The translations under genes and the position numbers were made by a program. The notes under the pieces were generated by a model. The model saw nothing but the letters and a program-made list of their open reading frames with translations. It made no database searches and was not told the origin of the DNA. A stretch of DNA of 64,000 nt. Source: Steroidobacter denitrificans (GTDB lineage: Bacteria > Pseudomonadota > Gammaproteobacteria > Steroidobacterales > Steroidobacteraceae). The stretch is from assembly GCF_001579945.1 (NCBI RefSeq), contig NZ_CP011971.1:124001-188000 (forward strand). Reading direction: 5' to 3'. Shown piece by piece: positions 10,619 through 20,000 of this stretch (position 1 is its first letter; each line of letters begins with the position of its first letter).

Positions 10619-11746
10619 TCAAGGATTGCGGGCCGAATCACCCTGGCGGATCTCGTGCGAAGTTTCCATGACCAGCCCATAACTCATGCGGTCGAAGGCT
10701 TTGAAGATCATGATCAGGCCGATGCGTTCTTCGGGTAGCCGTATCTTCTGGCCGGATAAAGCTCTGGACTTGCGTGCCGCCAGGCCGCCTCTGGCATAGG
10801 TGTTGCGCACTACGTCACCGGCCTGGTGGACTGCCAGGACGTGGCCTGCCTCGAGCCCGTGCCGTTCGCCGCGATTCAATGCCACCACCTGGTATTGCCC
10901 CATCATGGTGTGGCTGCGCACGGCAATGATGCTGGCGGTGACGGCCGCACTCGGAGCATGCGGCACGAAGTCCACGTTGACGTCCAGGCGCTCCGGGAAC
11001 AGTTTGTCGCCTTGCAAGGCTTCGCGCGTCGAGTCGGTCAGAATCAACTTTGCGGGGTCGCCCGCCACCGCGATAGGACCGGAACCGACATAGATGCCGG
11101 AGTAGCCGAGCAGCGCGCCACCGTCCGGATCATACAGGCGTTCCTCGATATGGATGATGCTGTGACGGGTATCGACGGGATCCTTGCCGATGCCGCGAGC
11201 GTAGATCTCGTTGCCGACCGAGCCGATCAGGTGTCCGTCACGCATAGCCACCACGTAGGGCGCCTTCGCCACCTGGTCCTTGTCCAGCAGGGTGGGGCGG
11301 CCCATGAAGCTGGCTATGACTTCATAGGGAATGGCGGTCACTGCCTGGCTCAGCGGTTCTCGACGAATCCGAGGGGATAGGCGCGTGAGGCCGCTTGCCG
11401 TGTCGCGCGCCAAGGTTACGCGTGGCTGGCCGTCGACATAGACCAGTTGCAGTACATCGCCGGGATAGATGAGATGAGGATTGGCTACCTGAGGGTTGAC
11501 ATACCAGATTTCGGGCCAATACCAAGGATCGCGCAGGAATACCTTGGAGATATCCCAGAGTGTGTCACCGGGCTTGACGACATACTTGTCGGGCGCATCC
11601 GCCGATACCGGAATATTGCTGCCGGTCGCGAGTGTGCGCGCAGGGGTATCCTGCGCTACGGCGCCGTTCAGACCGGCGGCAAGGGTCAGGCTGGCGATGA
11701 GGCTCAGCAGGATCGCAGGCCGCATTGGCAAATTCGCAGTTTTCAT
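10619..11746 (-). CDS. LysM peptidoglycan-binding domain protein
   Basis: Exported protein of 375 residues. It has a signal peptide (MKTANLPMRPAILLSLIASL then AGLNGAVAQ) and one LysM domain at about residues 45-90 (DKYVVKPGDTLWDISKVFL, then NPQVANPHLIYPGDVLQL). The remaining 280 residues are of unknown fold but are typical of the LysM protein that stands divergently from def in many gammaproteobacteria. The ATG at 11746 was chosen because it begins the signal peptide; an upstream extension to 11860 would bury it. Likely role is binding to cell-wall glycan in the periplasm; no hydrolase domain is visible. Confidence 0.85.
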   Translation of the reverse strand: MKTANLPMRPAILLSLIASLTLAAGLNGAVAQDTPARTLATGSNIPVSADAPDKYVVKPGDTLWDISKVFLRDPWYWPEIWYVNPQVANPHLIYPGDVLQLVYVDGQPRVTLARDTASGLTRLSPRIRREPLSQAVTAIPYEVIASFMGRPTLLDKDQVAKAPYVVAMRDGHLIGSVGNEIYARGIGKDPVDTRHSIIHIEERLYDPDGGALLGYSGIYVGSGPIAVAGDPAKLILTDSTREALQGDKLFPERLDVNVDFVPHAPSAAVTASIIAVRSHTMMGQYQVVALNRGERHGLEAGHVLAVHQAGDVVRNTYARGGLAARKSRALSGQKIRLPEERIGLIMIFKAFDRMSYGLVMETSHEIRQGDSARNP

Positions 11747-12097
11747 GCGCCGAACAAGCTCCAGTGAAGGACCGACTCGAACCCGCGCCGGACTTGCCCC
11801 CTCGGCCGTATAATGCCCGGGGTCGAACCTTCGGGCGCGTTCCGGCACGGCGGCAAGCAATGCTCGAGCGTTGCGCCGTACGGTACGCGGGTTGGTGACC
11901 TCGCGACTCAGGCGGACGCAGCACCTTCGGGGTCGATATTAAGTTCAACCGTGACCTAACTTTAGCAGCATATTTGCAGCGATTGCACGAACAGGATTCC
12001 GCCCCCGCGACGTGGTTCTCAATTTGCCCGGCAGCTCGCCGGCAAGTCCCAAGGCAGGCATTCTGACGGGTATAACTTCAGCTTTGTGGTTTCAGTC
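11747..12097. promoter_or_regulatory. Divergent intergenic region between the LysM gene and def
   Basis: About 350 bases holding the promoters for two opposite transcripts. A TATAAT at 11809-11814 (plus strand) has no convincing -35, and TATAAC at 12071-12076 lies 22 bases before the def ATG, a plausible -10 for def. An AT-rich patch at 11935-11985 is unlike the surroundings. No operator palindrome or RNA gene was recognised. Confidence 0.35.
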
Positions 12098-12643
12098 ATG
12101 GCGCTTCTTCCCATTCTCGAATTTCCGGATCCCCGCCTGCGGACACGCGCCCAGCCTGTACAGCAGGTCGATGCAGCGGTACGCAAGCTGATCGACGATC
12201 TGTTCGAAACCATGTACGCGGCCCCGGGTATCGGCCTGGCCGCAACCCAGGTGAATGTGCATCAGCGTGTCCTGGTGATCGACGTCAGCGAGGGCCGCAA
12301 GGAACCTCTGGCACTGATCAACCCGGAAATCCTTTCGCGCGAGGGAATCGAGGAAACCGAGGAGGGCTGCCTGTCCGTCCCGGGTATTTATGACAAGGTG
12401 ACGCGGGCCGAGCGCATCCGGGTGCGTGCGCTGGACTACACCGGCAAGATGATCGAGTTCGATGCCGACGGATTGTGCGCGGTGTGCATCCAGCATGAAA
12501 TCGATCACCTGGACGGCAAGTTGTTCGTGGACTACCTCTCCGACCTGAAGCGTACCCGCATTCGCAAGAAGCTTGAGAAGGAGCGCAAGGAGCGCGCCAC
12601 CGCAGGCAGATCGCGCCCGCGCATCGAGGTTCCAGCACTCTGA
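12098..12643 (+). CDS. def: Peptide deformylase
   Basis: Fe/Zn hydrolase removing the N-formyl group from nascent proteins. All three family motifs are present: GIGLAATQV (motif I), EGCLSVPG (motif II, metal Cys) and QHEIDHLDG (motif III, metal histidines and catalytic Glu). The 181-residue protein ends in a basic Lys/Arg-rich tail ([18 protein letters not shown]). A GTG at 12086 is also in frame, but the ATG at 12098 starts at the conserved [15 protein letters not shown]. It is first gene of the def-fmt-rsmB run, divergent from the LysM and dprA genes, a layout shared with Pseudomonas and Xanthomonas. Confidence 0.95.
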   Translation: MALLPILEFPDPRLRTRAQPVQQVDAAVRKLIDDLFETMYAAPGIGLAATQVNVHQRVLVIDVSEGRKEPLALINPEILSREGIEETEEGCLSVPGIYDKVTRAERIRVRALDYTGKMIEFDADGLCAVCIQHEIDHLDGKLFVDYLSDLKRTRIRKKLEKERKERATAGRSRPRIEVPAL

Positions 12644-12716
12644 AACACTTCGACCTGCGCCCGACCAGCCGCCTCGATTCCTGGCGCAACTTGTCCGCTG
12701 ACCCGGTGACCTCCGC

Positions 12717-13679
12717 TTGAAAGCTTTGTCCATAGTGTTTGCCGGCACACCGGAATTCTCGGTACCGGCGCTCGAAGCCCTGCTGGATTCTCGCCATCAG
12801 GTGGTGGCGGTCTACACTCAGCCGGACCGGCCGGCCGGCCGGGGACGGCGGTTGGCCATGAGCCCGGTCAAGCAATGTGCGCTGCGCCACGGGCTACCGG
12901 TGGAACAGCCGGGCAGCCTGCGTGATCCCGCTGCCGTGCAGGATCTTGCGCGGCGAGCGGCCGACCTGATGGTTGTGGCGGCCTATGGACTGATTCTACC
13001 GCCTGCCGTGCTGGCGTTGCCCAGGCTGGGCTGCGTGAATATCCATGCCTCGCTGCTGCCTCGTTGGCGTGGCGCCGCGCCCATACAGCGTGCCATCCTG
13101 GCCGGTGATCAGGTCAGCGGCGTGACGATCATGCAGATGGATGCCGGACTGGATACCGGTCCGATGCTGCTCGAACGCCGCTGCCCGATCGAGCTGCGCG
13201 ACACCGCCGCCACCCTGCACGATCGGCTGGCAGCGCTGGGCGCCGACGCCATCGTGCAAGCCGTGGACGCATTGGCGATCGGTACGGCACAGGCTCGCCC
13301 TCAGCCCGAGACGGACGTCACTTATGCCGCCAAGCTGCGCAAGGAAGAAGCGCTGATCGACTGGTCGGTGTCCGCCTGTCAAATCGATCGTCAGGTGCGC
13401 GCGTTCAATCCTTGGCCGATCGCCGAAACTCGCTGGGAGGGGCGGCAGCTGCGTATATGGGAGGCGTATTGTGAGGACGTCCCGACGATGACTGGAGCGA
13501 TGGGTGGGACGATGGCCGTACCAGGCAGGGTCATGGCCGCCGACGCCATGGGTCTGCGGGTAGCGACGGGTCGCGGGATGCTGCGAGTTACACAAGTGCA
13601 GATCGCCGGGCGCAAGGTGCAGCCGGCTGCCGACTTCGTCAACGCGTATCGGCTCGAGGGCGTGGTACTGGGAACGTGA
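12717..13679 (+). CDS. fmt: Methionyl-tRNA formyltransferase
   Basis: Formylates initiator Met-tRNA with 10-formyl-tetrahydrofolate, opposing Def in the initiation cycle. Catalytic residues Asn, His and Asp sit in VNIHASLLPRWRGAAPIQRA and MDAGLDTGPM; the start IVFAGTPEFSVPALEALL is typical, and a C-terminal OB-like domain contains VRAFNPWPIAE and GRKVQPAADFVNAYRL. Length 320 residues is normal. Its start is a TTG at 12717; no ATG or GTG in frame would give the complete N-terminus. It lies 73 bases after def and overlaps rsmB by four bases. Confidence 0.94.
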   Translation: MKALSIVFAGTPEFSVPALEALLDSRHQVVAVYTQPDRPAGRGRRLAMSPVKQCALRHGLPVEQPGSLRDPAAVQDLARRAADLMVVAAYGLILPPAVLALPRLGCVNIHASLLPRWRGAAPIQRAILAGDQVSGVTIMQMDAGLDTGPMLLERRCPIELRDTAATLHDRLAALGADAIVQAVDALAIGTAQARPQPETDVTYAAKLRKEEALIDWSVSACQIDRQVRAFNPWPIAETRWEGRQLRIWEAYCEDVPTMTGAMGGTMAVPGRVMAADAMGLRVATGRGMLRVTQVQIAGRKVQPAADFVNAYRLEGVVLGT

Positions 13680-15145
13680 GCCGTCCAGGACAAACGGCTG
13701 GTTCGGCACGATCTGCGCAACTGCGCGCCCAGGCAGCGCGGGTTGTGGCCGGCGTGGCGATACACGGCCGCTCATTGGATGCGGCGCTGGAACGGATGAG
13801 GATGCATGCAGGCCACGACCGTGGATTGCTGCGTGCCCTGTCCTATGAGAGCCTGCGTTGGTATCTGCGTCTGGATGCTTTGCTTGTCAAGCTGCTCTCG
13901 CGGCCGAATCAGTCTCTGGCCCCGGACGTCCGCGCGCTTTCGATCGTGGGTTTGTGTCAGTTGTTGCACATGAATACTCCGGCGCACGCCGCGATAGCAG
14001 AAACGGTTGAAGCGGCGCGTCACCTCGGTCATCCTCGCGCAGCGGGATTCGTCAACGCGCTGCTGCGCCGCGCGCAGCGTGAAGGGGCGCAGCTGCTCGC
14101 CGCCGTCGACCGCGATCCGGTCTTGCGCATGGCCCATCCGGGCTGGCTGGTCGATGCTTTGCGTGAGGATTGGGGCGAGGCGGCTGCAGGTATTCTCGAT
14201 GCCAATAATCAACATCCACCGTTCTGGCTGAGGGTCAATCGCCTGCGCGGCACGGGAGCGCAATACCGCGCACGGCTGGAAGCTGCCGGTATGGCGGTGG
14301 TCGCCGGCGAGTTCCAGGATGAAACGCTGCTGCTGGCAGCGGCGGCGGATGTCGCCGATCTGCCTGGCTTCGATAGCGGTGATGTCTCGGTGCAGGATGC
14401 CGCCGCTCAACTCGCCGCCAGATTGCTGGCACCTCGCGCGGGTGAGCGGATCCTGGATGCCTGTGCAGCACCTGGCGGCAAGACCGGCCACTTGCTCGAA
14501 CTGCAACCCGAGGTCGGCTCACTGGTCGCCATCGATGTCTCACGGCAACGCCTGCGGCGGGTTGCGGACAATCTGCTGCGGCTGGGATTTCCCGTCGAGC
14601 AGGGTACCGGCGAGCATTTCGGCGCGTACCCGTCAGTCCTGCCCATTCCGTCCAGGAGCCGCATCCAATTGATCGCAGCCGATGCCGCTGCACCCGAGTC
14701 CTGGTGGGATGGCGTTGTATTCGACCGCATCCTGCTCGATGTGCCTTGTTCGGCGACCGGCGTGATTCGGCGTCACCCGGACATCAAGCTGCTGCGCCGC
14801 GCCGAGGATATCCCCGTGCTGGCGGAGCGCCAGTTGCAATTGTTGCAGCGGCTATGGCCGCTGTTGGCTCCGGGCGGCCGATTGGTTTATGCGAGTTGTT
14901 CCGCTCTTCTTACGGAGACTCATGACACCGTGGCGGCGTTCCTGGCCTCGTGTGACGAGGCGCGCGACATCACCGTCGCCGTGCTGGGTACACTGGGGTT
15001 TGATCGAGGGATCGAGACTGACCGGATTTCTGGCCGAATTCCCGGCCGGTCTTCCGGTCGCCTTGTGGGCCGCCGGATCGCCGCGGGAACCGCCGGCATG
15101 GACGGTTTCTATTATGCTTGCCTAGAAAAAACAAAGGGACGATGA
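13676..15145 (+). CDS. rsmB: 16S rRNA (cytosine967-C5)-methyltransferase RsmB
   Basis: SAM-dependent methylation of C967 in 16S rRNA. The N-terminal 140 residues form the NusB-like RNA-binding domain (LRALSYESLRWYLRLDALL, GFVNALLRRAQRE). The methyltransferase domain has SAM loop DACAAPGGKTGHLLEL, the DRILLDVPCSATGVIRRHPD motif with the release cysteine, and the second cysteine (nucleophile) in LVYASCS. It starts with GTG at 13676 overlapping the fmt stop (GTGA). At 489 residues it is about 60 longer than E. coli RsmB, chiefly from a Gly/Arg-rich insertion near the end (RISGRIPGRSSGRLVG). Confidence 0.94.
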   Translation: MSRPGQTAGSARSAQLRAQAARVVAGVAIHGRSLDAALERMRMHAGHDRGLLRALSYESLRWYLRLDALLVKLLSRPNQSLAPDVRALSIVGLCQLLHMNTPAHAAIAETVEAARHLGHPRAAGFVNALLRRAQREGAQLLAAVDRDPVLRMAHPGWLVDALREDWGEAAAGILDANNQHPPFWLRVNRLRGTGAQYRARLEAAGMAVVAGEFQDETLLLAAAADVADLPGFDSGDVSVQDAAAQLAARLLAPRAGERILDACAAPGGKTGHLLELQPEVGSLVAIDVSRQRLRRVADNLLRLGFPVEQGTGEHFGAYPSVLPIPSRSRIQLIAADAAAPESWWDGVVFDRILLDVPCSATGVIRRHPDIKLLRRAEDIPVLAERQLQLLQRLWPLLAPGGRLVYASCSALLTETHDTVAAFLASCDEARDITVAVLGTLGFDRGIETDRISGRIPGRSSGRLVGRRIAAGTAGMDGFYYACLEKTKGR

Positions 15146-15808
15146 GTGGCAGCGAGCCTGCGACATCACCGCTGGATGCGCGGTTTCTTGCACGATGCCG
15201 GGCGCGTGTGCATCTGCGTCTGGAAACTCGTGGCCGCCTGCGTGTTGCTGAATCCGGGTGTCGCCTTGGGCGGCGGCCAGGCAATGAGTGCCGATCCCCC
15301 GGAGCAGCGTACGGGTCCAGGCCGCTTCGAGATCCGCTCCGCCTATGTAGAGCCTGCTGAACAGGTTTATCAGCTCAACGCGACGATCGACTTTCATCTG
15401 CCGCAGGAGGCCCGCGCGGCCATTCGCGACGGTGCACCACTATTGTTGCGTGTGGATATCGTCGTGCAGCGGCAGCGCAACTTCTGGTTGGATGAGACCG
15501 TTGCGGCGCTCAGTCAGAACTACGAGGTGTCATTTCATGCCCTGAGCGAGCGCTACCTGGTGCGCAATTTGAACAGCGGTGAACAGACCTCCCATGGCAC
15601 CTTGGATGCTGCGTTGAACCAGTTACGGGTCATCAGCAATCTGCCGATTCTGGATCAGACGCTGATCCGACCGGGCAGCCGTCACGAGATCAGCCTGCGC
15701 GCTTCCCTGGACGTTCGCACCATGCCGGATACCTTGCGCTTCCTGTTGTTCTGGGTCGACGATTGGCGCCAGCGGACCGAGTGGTATACATGGTCGCCGC
15801 AACTCTGA
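15146..15808 (+). CDS. DUF4390 domain protein, exported
   Basis: A 220-residue protein of the DUF4390 family: conserved FEIRSAYVEPAEQVYQLNATI, LPQEARAAIRDGAPLLLRVDI, RNFWLDETVA and SLDVRTMPDTLR followed by W-rich C-terminus. An N-terminal hydrophobic stretch (about residues 22-38, VCICVWKLVAACVLLNPG) suggests export or anchoring. The function is unknown; the family is almost always found between rsmB and an NtrY-like kinase, as here, which hints at a role in that sensory pathway. The GTG start at 15146 abuts the rsmB stop; an ATG at 15176 is an alternative. The end overlaps the kinase start by 19 bases. Confidence 0.8.
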   Translation: MAASLRHHRWMRGFLHDAGRVCICVWKLVAACVLLNPGVALGGGQAMSADPPEQRTGPGRFEIRSAYVEPAEQVYQLNATIDFHLPQEARAAIRDGAPLLLRVDIVVQRQRNFWLDETVAALSQNYEVSFHALSERYLVRNLNSGEQTSHGTLDAALNQLRVISNLPILDQTLIRPGSRHEISLRASLDVRTMPDTLRFLLFWVDDWRQRTEWYTWSPQL

Positions 15809-18015
15809 AACGTACGCTCGTGTCGGTCCTGGTGCTGATCGGCTCGGGGCTGTGGGTGGCGGCGCTGCTGATCATGGCCCACACGGTGCAGCAGTCGGCG
15901 CATTTCAGCGACGCACATCCCTTCATCGTCGGCGTCAACGTCGCCGGACTGTTGGTATTGCTGATACTCATCGCCGGCCGCTTGACGCAGTTGGTACGGG
16001 ACTGGCGCAGGCGGGTCGTCGGCTCGCGGCTGGAAGCGCGGATGGTCACGATGTCGGCTACCGTTGCTCTGGTCCCGCTGCTGCTGGTGTTCTATTTTTC
16101 CGTCGTATTTCTTAATCGCGGCATCGACAGCTGGTTCCACGTGGAGATTCGCCAGGGATTGGAAGATGCGCTGACCTTGTCGCGTGCGGCGCTGGACCTG
16201 CGCATGCGCGAACATTTGGATCGCACCCGGCTGTTGGCACGGCAGCTGGCGCAGGATCCACTCGACCCGGTGCCGCGGCTCGATGAAATGCGTCAACAAA
16301 GCGCAGCTTTCGAACTGACTTTGCTGGGCTCCAGCAGCAGTATCCTCGCCACCAGTTCCGATCGGCCGGCGGAGATCGTACCGATGCGCCCCAGCGAGGA
16401 AGCGTATATGCAGGTGCGGCAGGGCCGCGATTACGTCACGCTCGATCCTGTGGCCGGCGGCGGATATCTGGTACGCACCGCGGTGCAAGTGCCGCAGATG
16501 CACCCTGGAGACGAGCCGCGCATGCTGCTGGCGATCTATCCGATCGAACGTCGCCTGGGCGAGCTCGCCGATACGGTGGAATCTTCCTACCAGCGCTATG
16601 GCGAAAAGGCGCGGCTGCGCGAACCGCTCAAGACCAGTTTTACCCTGACCTTGACCCTGGTGCTGCTGCTGTCGTTGTTTGCGGCACTTTATGGAGCCTT
16701 CTGGGCGGCGCGGCGCCTGGTTCGCCCCATTCAGGACCTGGTGGCCGGTACCCGCGCCGTCGCGAAGGGCGATTTCGACCTGCGTTTGCCGCTGACCTCG
16801 CACGATGAAATGGGCATCCTGGTGCATTCTTTCAATGACATGACCAAGCGGCTGGCGAAAGCCCGGGAGGAGGCAGCCCGCAGCCAGCAAGCGGTCGAAG
16901 CCGAACGCGCCAACCTTGCGGTCATCCTGGCACGCCTGTCGACGGGGGTCGTTTCGCTGCAGCCTGATCTGACGGTGCGCACCGCCAACGAGGCCGCGGG
17001 CTCCATCCTGGACGCAGATATGGCCGCTCTGATCGGCCAATCGTTGGCGAGGTCGGGCTCGCCGAACTCCCTCCTGGGGCAGTTCGCATTCGCCTGCAGC
17101 GGACATCTGGAAGCGGGACAAACCGAATGGCGCGAACAAATGGTGCTGCAGGGCGAATCCTCGCGCCGGATCCTGATGTGTGCCTGCACCACCTTGTCGG
17201 GCGAAGACGGTGGTCCTCGTGGTTTCGTCATCGTATTCGACGACATCACCATGCTGCTGCAGGCGCAGCGCGATGCCGCCTGGGGCGAGGTTGCGCGCCG
17301 GCTTGCCCATGAAATCAAGAATCCGCTCACGCCGATTCAGCTATCGGCGGAGCGTCTGCGTCGCAAGCTTCTGGACACCATGGAGGCTTCGCAGGCGCAG
17401 ATATTGGACCGTGCCACACATACGATCGTGCAACAGGTCGAATCCATGAAAGAGATGGTGAACGCCTTCAGTGAATATGCGCGCGCACCGGAAATGGATG
17501 TGTCACGCTTCGACCTCAATCAGCTGATCAGCGAGGTGGCGGAGCTGTATCGTGGACAGATTCGTACCGACTGGATCAGGCTGCGGCTCGATACGACGCT
17601 GCCGCAGATCGAGGCCGACCGTGGACGCATGCGCCAAATCGTCCACAATCTTCTGGCGAATGCCAGTGAGGCACTGGAAGGCATGGAGGATCCGCGGATC
17701 CGGATCGAAACGCGGCACCTTGATCACTCCGGCGGCGCGGCGGTCGAGATCATCGTCGAGGATAATGGTCCTGGATTCAGGCCTGATGTCATCGGTCAGG
17801 TGTTCGATCCATACGTGACCACCAAGCCGAAAGGCACGGGTCTGGGGTTGGCGATCGTGAAAAAGATAGTCGAAGAACACGGCGGCACCATAGATGCGGA
17901 CAATGCGCGCTCAGGCGGCGCGCGAATACGCCTCGAGCTGCCGCTCATCGCGGTGGACCGAACCGGCGGTTCGGCCCGGGAACGGCGTGGCGGACCTAGG
18001 AGGGAACGTACATGA
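15790..18015 (+). CDS. ntrY: NtrY-like membrane sensor histidine kinase
   Basis: A 741-residue sensor kinase. Membrane segments are at roughly residues 9-30, 45-65, 80-105 and 280-305, with a periplasmic sensor domain (about 105-280) between the last two. Then HAMP (VRPIQDLVAGTRAVAKGDFD), a PAS domain (about 370-480), dimerisation domain with the phospho-accepting His in RLAHEIKNPLTPIQLSAERL, and an ATPase domain with NLLANASEAL (N box), DNGPGF (G1) and GTGLGLAIV (G2). The order matches NtrY. The ATG at 15790 overlaps the DUF4390 gene, and the end overlaps the ntrX-like start by four bases. The signal sensed cannot be told from sequence. Confidence 0.88.
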   Translation: MVAATLKRTLVSVLVLIGSGLWVAALLIMAHTVQQSAHFSDAHPFIVGVNVAGLLVLLILIAGRLTQLVRDWRRRVVGSRLEARMVTMSATVALVPLLLVFYFSVVFLNRGIDSWFHVEIRQGLEDALTLSRAALDLRMREHLDRTRLLARQLAQDPLDPVPRLDEMRQQSAAFELTLLGSSSSILATSSDRPAEIVPMRPSEEAYMQVRQGRDYVTLDPVAGGGYLVRTAVQVPQMHPGDEPRMLLAIYPIERRLGELADTVESSYQRYGEKARLREPLKTSFTLTLTLVLLLSLFAALYGAFWAARRLVRPIQDLVAGTRAVAKGDFDLRLPLTSHDEMGILVHSFNDMTKRLAKAREEAARSQQAVEAERANLAVILARLSTGVVSLQPDLTVRTANEAAGSILDADMAALIGQSLARSGSPNSLLGQFAFACSGHLEAGQTEWREQMVLQGESSRRILMCACTTLSGEDGGPRGFVIVFDDITMLLQAQRDAAWGEVARRLAHEIKNPLTPIQLSAERLRRKLLDTMEASQAQILDRATHTIVQQVESMKEMVNAFSEYARAPEMDVSRFDLNQLISEVAELYRGQIRTDWIRLRLDTTLPQIEADRGRMRQIVHNLLANASEALEGMEDPRIRIETRHLDHSGGAAVEIIVEDNGPGFRPDVIGQVFDPYVTTKPKGTGLGLAIVKKIVEEHGGTIDADNARSGGARIRLELPLIAVDRTGGSARERRGGPRRERT

Positions 18016-19367
18016 GCGCAGCGCGCATTCTGGTAGTCGATGACGAGGCGGAGATCCGCGAACTCCTGAAAGATATCCTCGCGGACGAGGGTTACGACGT
18101 GGAGGTCGCCGCCGATGCGGCCGAAGCACGTGCCAGCCGCGCCGAACAGGATCCGGACCTGGTGTTGCTGGATATCTGGATGCCGGATACCGATGGCATC
18201 ACCTTGCTGCGCGAATGGACGCAGATCGATGGCGCGTCCTGCCCCGTCGTCATGATGTCGGGGCATGGCACCGTGGAAACGGCAGTGGAAGCCACGCGCC
18301 TGGGTGCCTTCGATTTCATCGAAAAACCCTTGTCCTTGGTCAAGCTGCTGCATACGGTCGAGCGGGCGCTGGAATCCGGGCGCAGCAGACAGCGCCAGAC
18401 AGGCCGCACGCTGGTGCCGCAGCTCATCGCTCCGGTGGGCCGCAGTCGTGTCATGCGCGCCCTGCGTGAGCAGGTGGAGCAGATCGCGCCTCATGAAACG
18501 CCGGTATTGATCGTGGGCGAACCAGGTTCGGGACGTGAGGCGTTCGCCCGCTATCTGCATTCTCTGAGCCCCCGTGTCCAGGGACCGTTCGTTCAGCTGG
18601 TAGCCACCGGCGTGAGCGACGAAGGCGCCGCGGCCATTCTGCACGGCACTCAGGACGCCGATGGGGTACATGCCGGCGTGTTCGAACAGGCCTCCGGCGG
18701 CATCCTGTTCATCAACGGCATCGAGGATCTGCCGCCCAAGGCGCAGGGCCTGCTGGCCGCCGCACTGGAGACCCAGACTTTCGCGCGCGTCGGCGGCGCC
18801 ACACCGATCAAGCCCGATGTGCGCGTCGTGGCCTCGGCGACCCCGTGCTTTCTGAGCGCCGACGTCCGCCAGGAACTCTTGTCACGACTAAGCATCATTA
18901 CCTTGAATGTGCCGCCGCTGCGCGAGTATGCGCAGGACGTACCCGAGCTGCTGCGCCACTATGCCGATCGTCTGGTTGATGAGCAGCACCTGCCGCTGCG
19001 TCGTTTCAGCGTTGCCGCACAGAATCGCCTGCGTAACTATCCCTGGCCCGGCAATGTGCGTGAACTACGCAACCTGGTGCAGCGCTTGCTGATTCTTGGC
19101 GGCGAGGAGGAAATCAGACTCGATGAGATCGAGCGCGAACTGACGACGCATGCGCCGATGAGCGAACCTTTGGTGAAGCAGGATCTGCTGGCGCTGCCGC
19201 TGCGCGAAGCACGCGAGCACTTCGAGCGCGCCTACCTGCAGCAGCAGCTGATCCTGTGCAACGGCAAGGTCGGGCAGCTGGCCAAGCGGGTCGGAATGGA
19301 GCGCACCCACCTGTATCGCAAGCTCAGGTCCCTCGGCGTGGACTTCCGGCAGCTGGCGGAGGAGTGA
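18012..19367 (+). CDS. ntrX: NtrX-like response regulator with degenerate AAA+ domain
   Basis: A 451-residue regulator: receiver domain (phospho-Asp54 in LVLLDIWMPD, Lys105 in FIEKPLS), central AAA+ region, and C-terminal Fis-type helix-turn-helix (GKVGQLAKRVGMERTHLYRK). The central domain is worn: Walker A is GEPGSGRE (169-176) instead of GETGTGKE, the GAFTGA sigma-54 contact loop is missing between about 195 and 225, and Walker B reads GGILFING, lacking the Asp-Glu pair. The R-finger/sensor II side (NYPWPGNVRELRNLVQRLLIL) is kept. From these losses I infer a DNA-binding regulator that does not activate sigma-54 polymerase. Phosphorylation by the overlapping NtrY-like kinase is likely. Confidence 0.85.
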   Translation: MSAARILVVDDEAEIRELLKDILADEGYDVEVAADAAEARASRAEQDPDLVLLDIWMPDTDGITLLREWTQIDGASCPVVMMSGHGTVETAVEATRLGAFDFIEKPLSLVKLLHTVERALESGRSRQRQTGRTLVPQLIAPVGRSRVMRALREQVEQIAPHETPVLIVGEPGSGREAFARYLHSLSPRVQGPFVQLVATGVSDEGAAAILHGTQDADGVHAGVFEQASGGILFINGIEDLPPKAQGLLAAALETQTFARVGGATPIKPDVRVVASATPCFLSADVRQELLSRLSIITLNVPPLREYAQDVPELLRHYADRLVDEQHLPLRRFSVAAQNRLRNYPWPGNVRELRNLVQRLLILGGEEEIRLDEIERELTTHAPMSEPLVKQDLLALPLREAREHFERAYLQQQLILCNGKVGQLAKRVGMERTHLYRKLRSLGVDFRQLAEE

Positions 19368-19435
19368 GCGGACCCGGTTTCCGTGGCGGCGGTGGTTCGA
19401 GGTGTCGATGCTCGCCGATCGCGCCCGCCGGCGGC

Positions 19436-19984
19436 CTACTCTCCCACGCGTATGACCAGCGCTTCGACGCGGGCCTGGCGCAGTTTGCTGCGCGTATCCT
19501 CCAGCTGCTTCAGGTTGGCGATGGGGCCTACGCGCACACGATGCCAGGTATCCTTGTCGATAGTCACTTTCTGGATTTTCGATTCGACACCCTGCATGGC
19601 GATCAGGGCTCGCATGCGATCCGCATCGACGAGATTGCGGAATGAGCCGGCCTGCAGGATGTAGGCGCCTGGTTTTTGTACGGGGCCCGGAGTGGTCGGA
19701 CTGCCGCCGTCCTGTTCCGGCACTACGACCTCGAACTTCGGCAACATTTCGTAAAAATCGAACTGTGTCGCGGCATCCTGGGAGGCAGGTGCGGGCTGTG
19801 CCGGTGTTTCATCCTGCGGCATCGACGCTGCGGGCGGCGCCCGTCGCGCCTCCGGGCGGCGATCGTACAAATACACGCCCATCGCTACGATGAGTCCCGC
19901 CGCCAGGCCGCTGACGAAACCGGCAGTGCCGGACAGGCTCGAACCGCCGGTGCGCCGCTTGCGGTGTTTGTAGTCGCGCGCCAT
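19436..19984 (-). CDS. SPOR-domain protein, FtsN-like
   Basis: A 182-residue protein with a basic cytoplasmic N-terminus (MARDYKHRKRRTGG), one membrane anchor (about 18-38, FVSGLAAGLIVAMGVYLYD), a Pro/Ala-rich periplasmic linker, and a C-terminal SPOR domain (about 105-180: AYILQAGSFRNLVDADRMRA, VRVGPIANLKQLE) that binds denuded peptidoglycan at division septa. This architecture and position just after argS match ftsN of gammaproteobacteria, but it is short compared with E. coli FtsN. An upstream start at 20026 would overlap argS; ATG 19984 lies 16 bases beyond the argS stop. Role in cell division is inferred. Confidence 0.82.
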   Translation of the reverse strand: MARDYKHRKRRTGGSSLSGTAGFVSGLAAGLIVAMGVYLYDRRPEARRAPPAASMPQDETPAQPAPASQDAATQFDFYEMLPKFEVVVPEQDGGSPTTPGPVQKPGAYILQAGSFRNLVDADRMRALIAMQGVESKIQKVTIDKDTWHRVRVGPIANLKQLEDTRSKLRQARVEALVIRVGE

Positions 19985-20000
19985 TCTGCCGGTGATCCCG

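Noticed and set aside
11809-11814. TATAAT in the LysM-def gap as a firm promoter
   Set aside because: No -35 at an acceptable distance and almost 290 bases from def; kept only as a note in the intergenic entry.
15682-17310. A 542-codon open frame on the minus strand opposite the ntrY-like gene
   Set aside because: Product is His/Gln/Arg-rich without domains, while the plus strand carries a complete sensor kinase.
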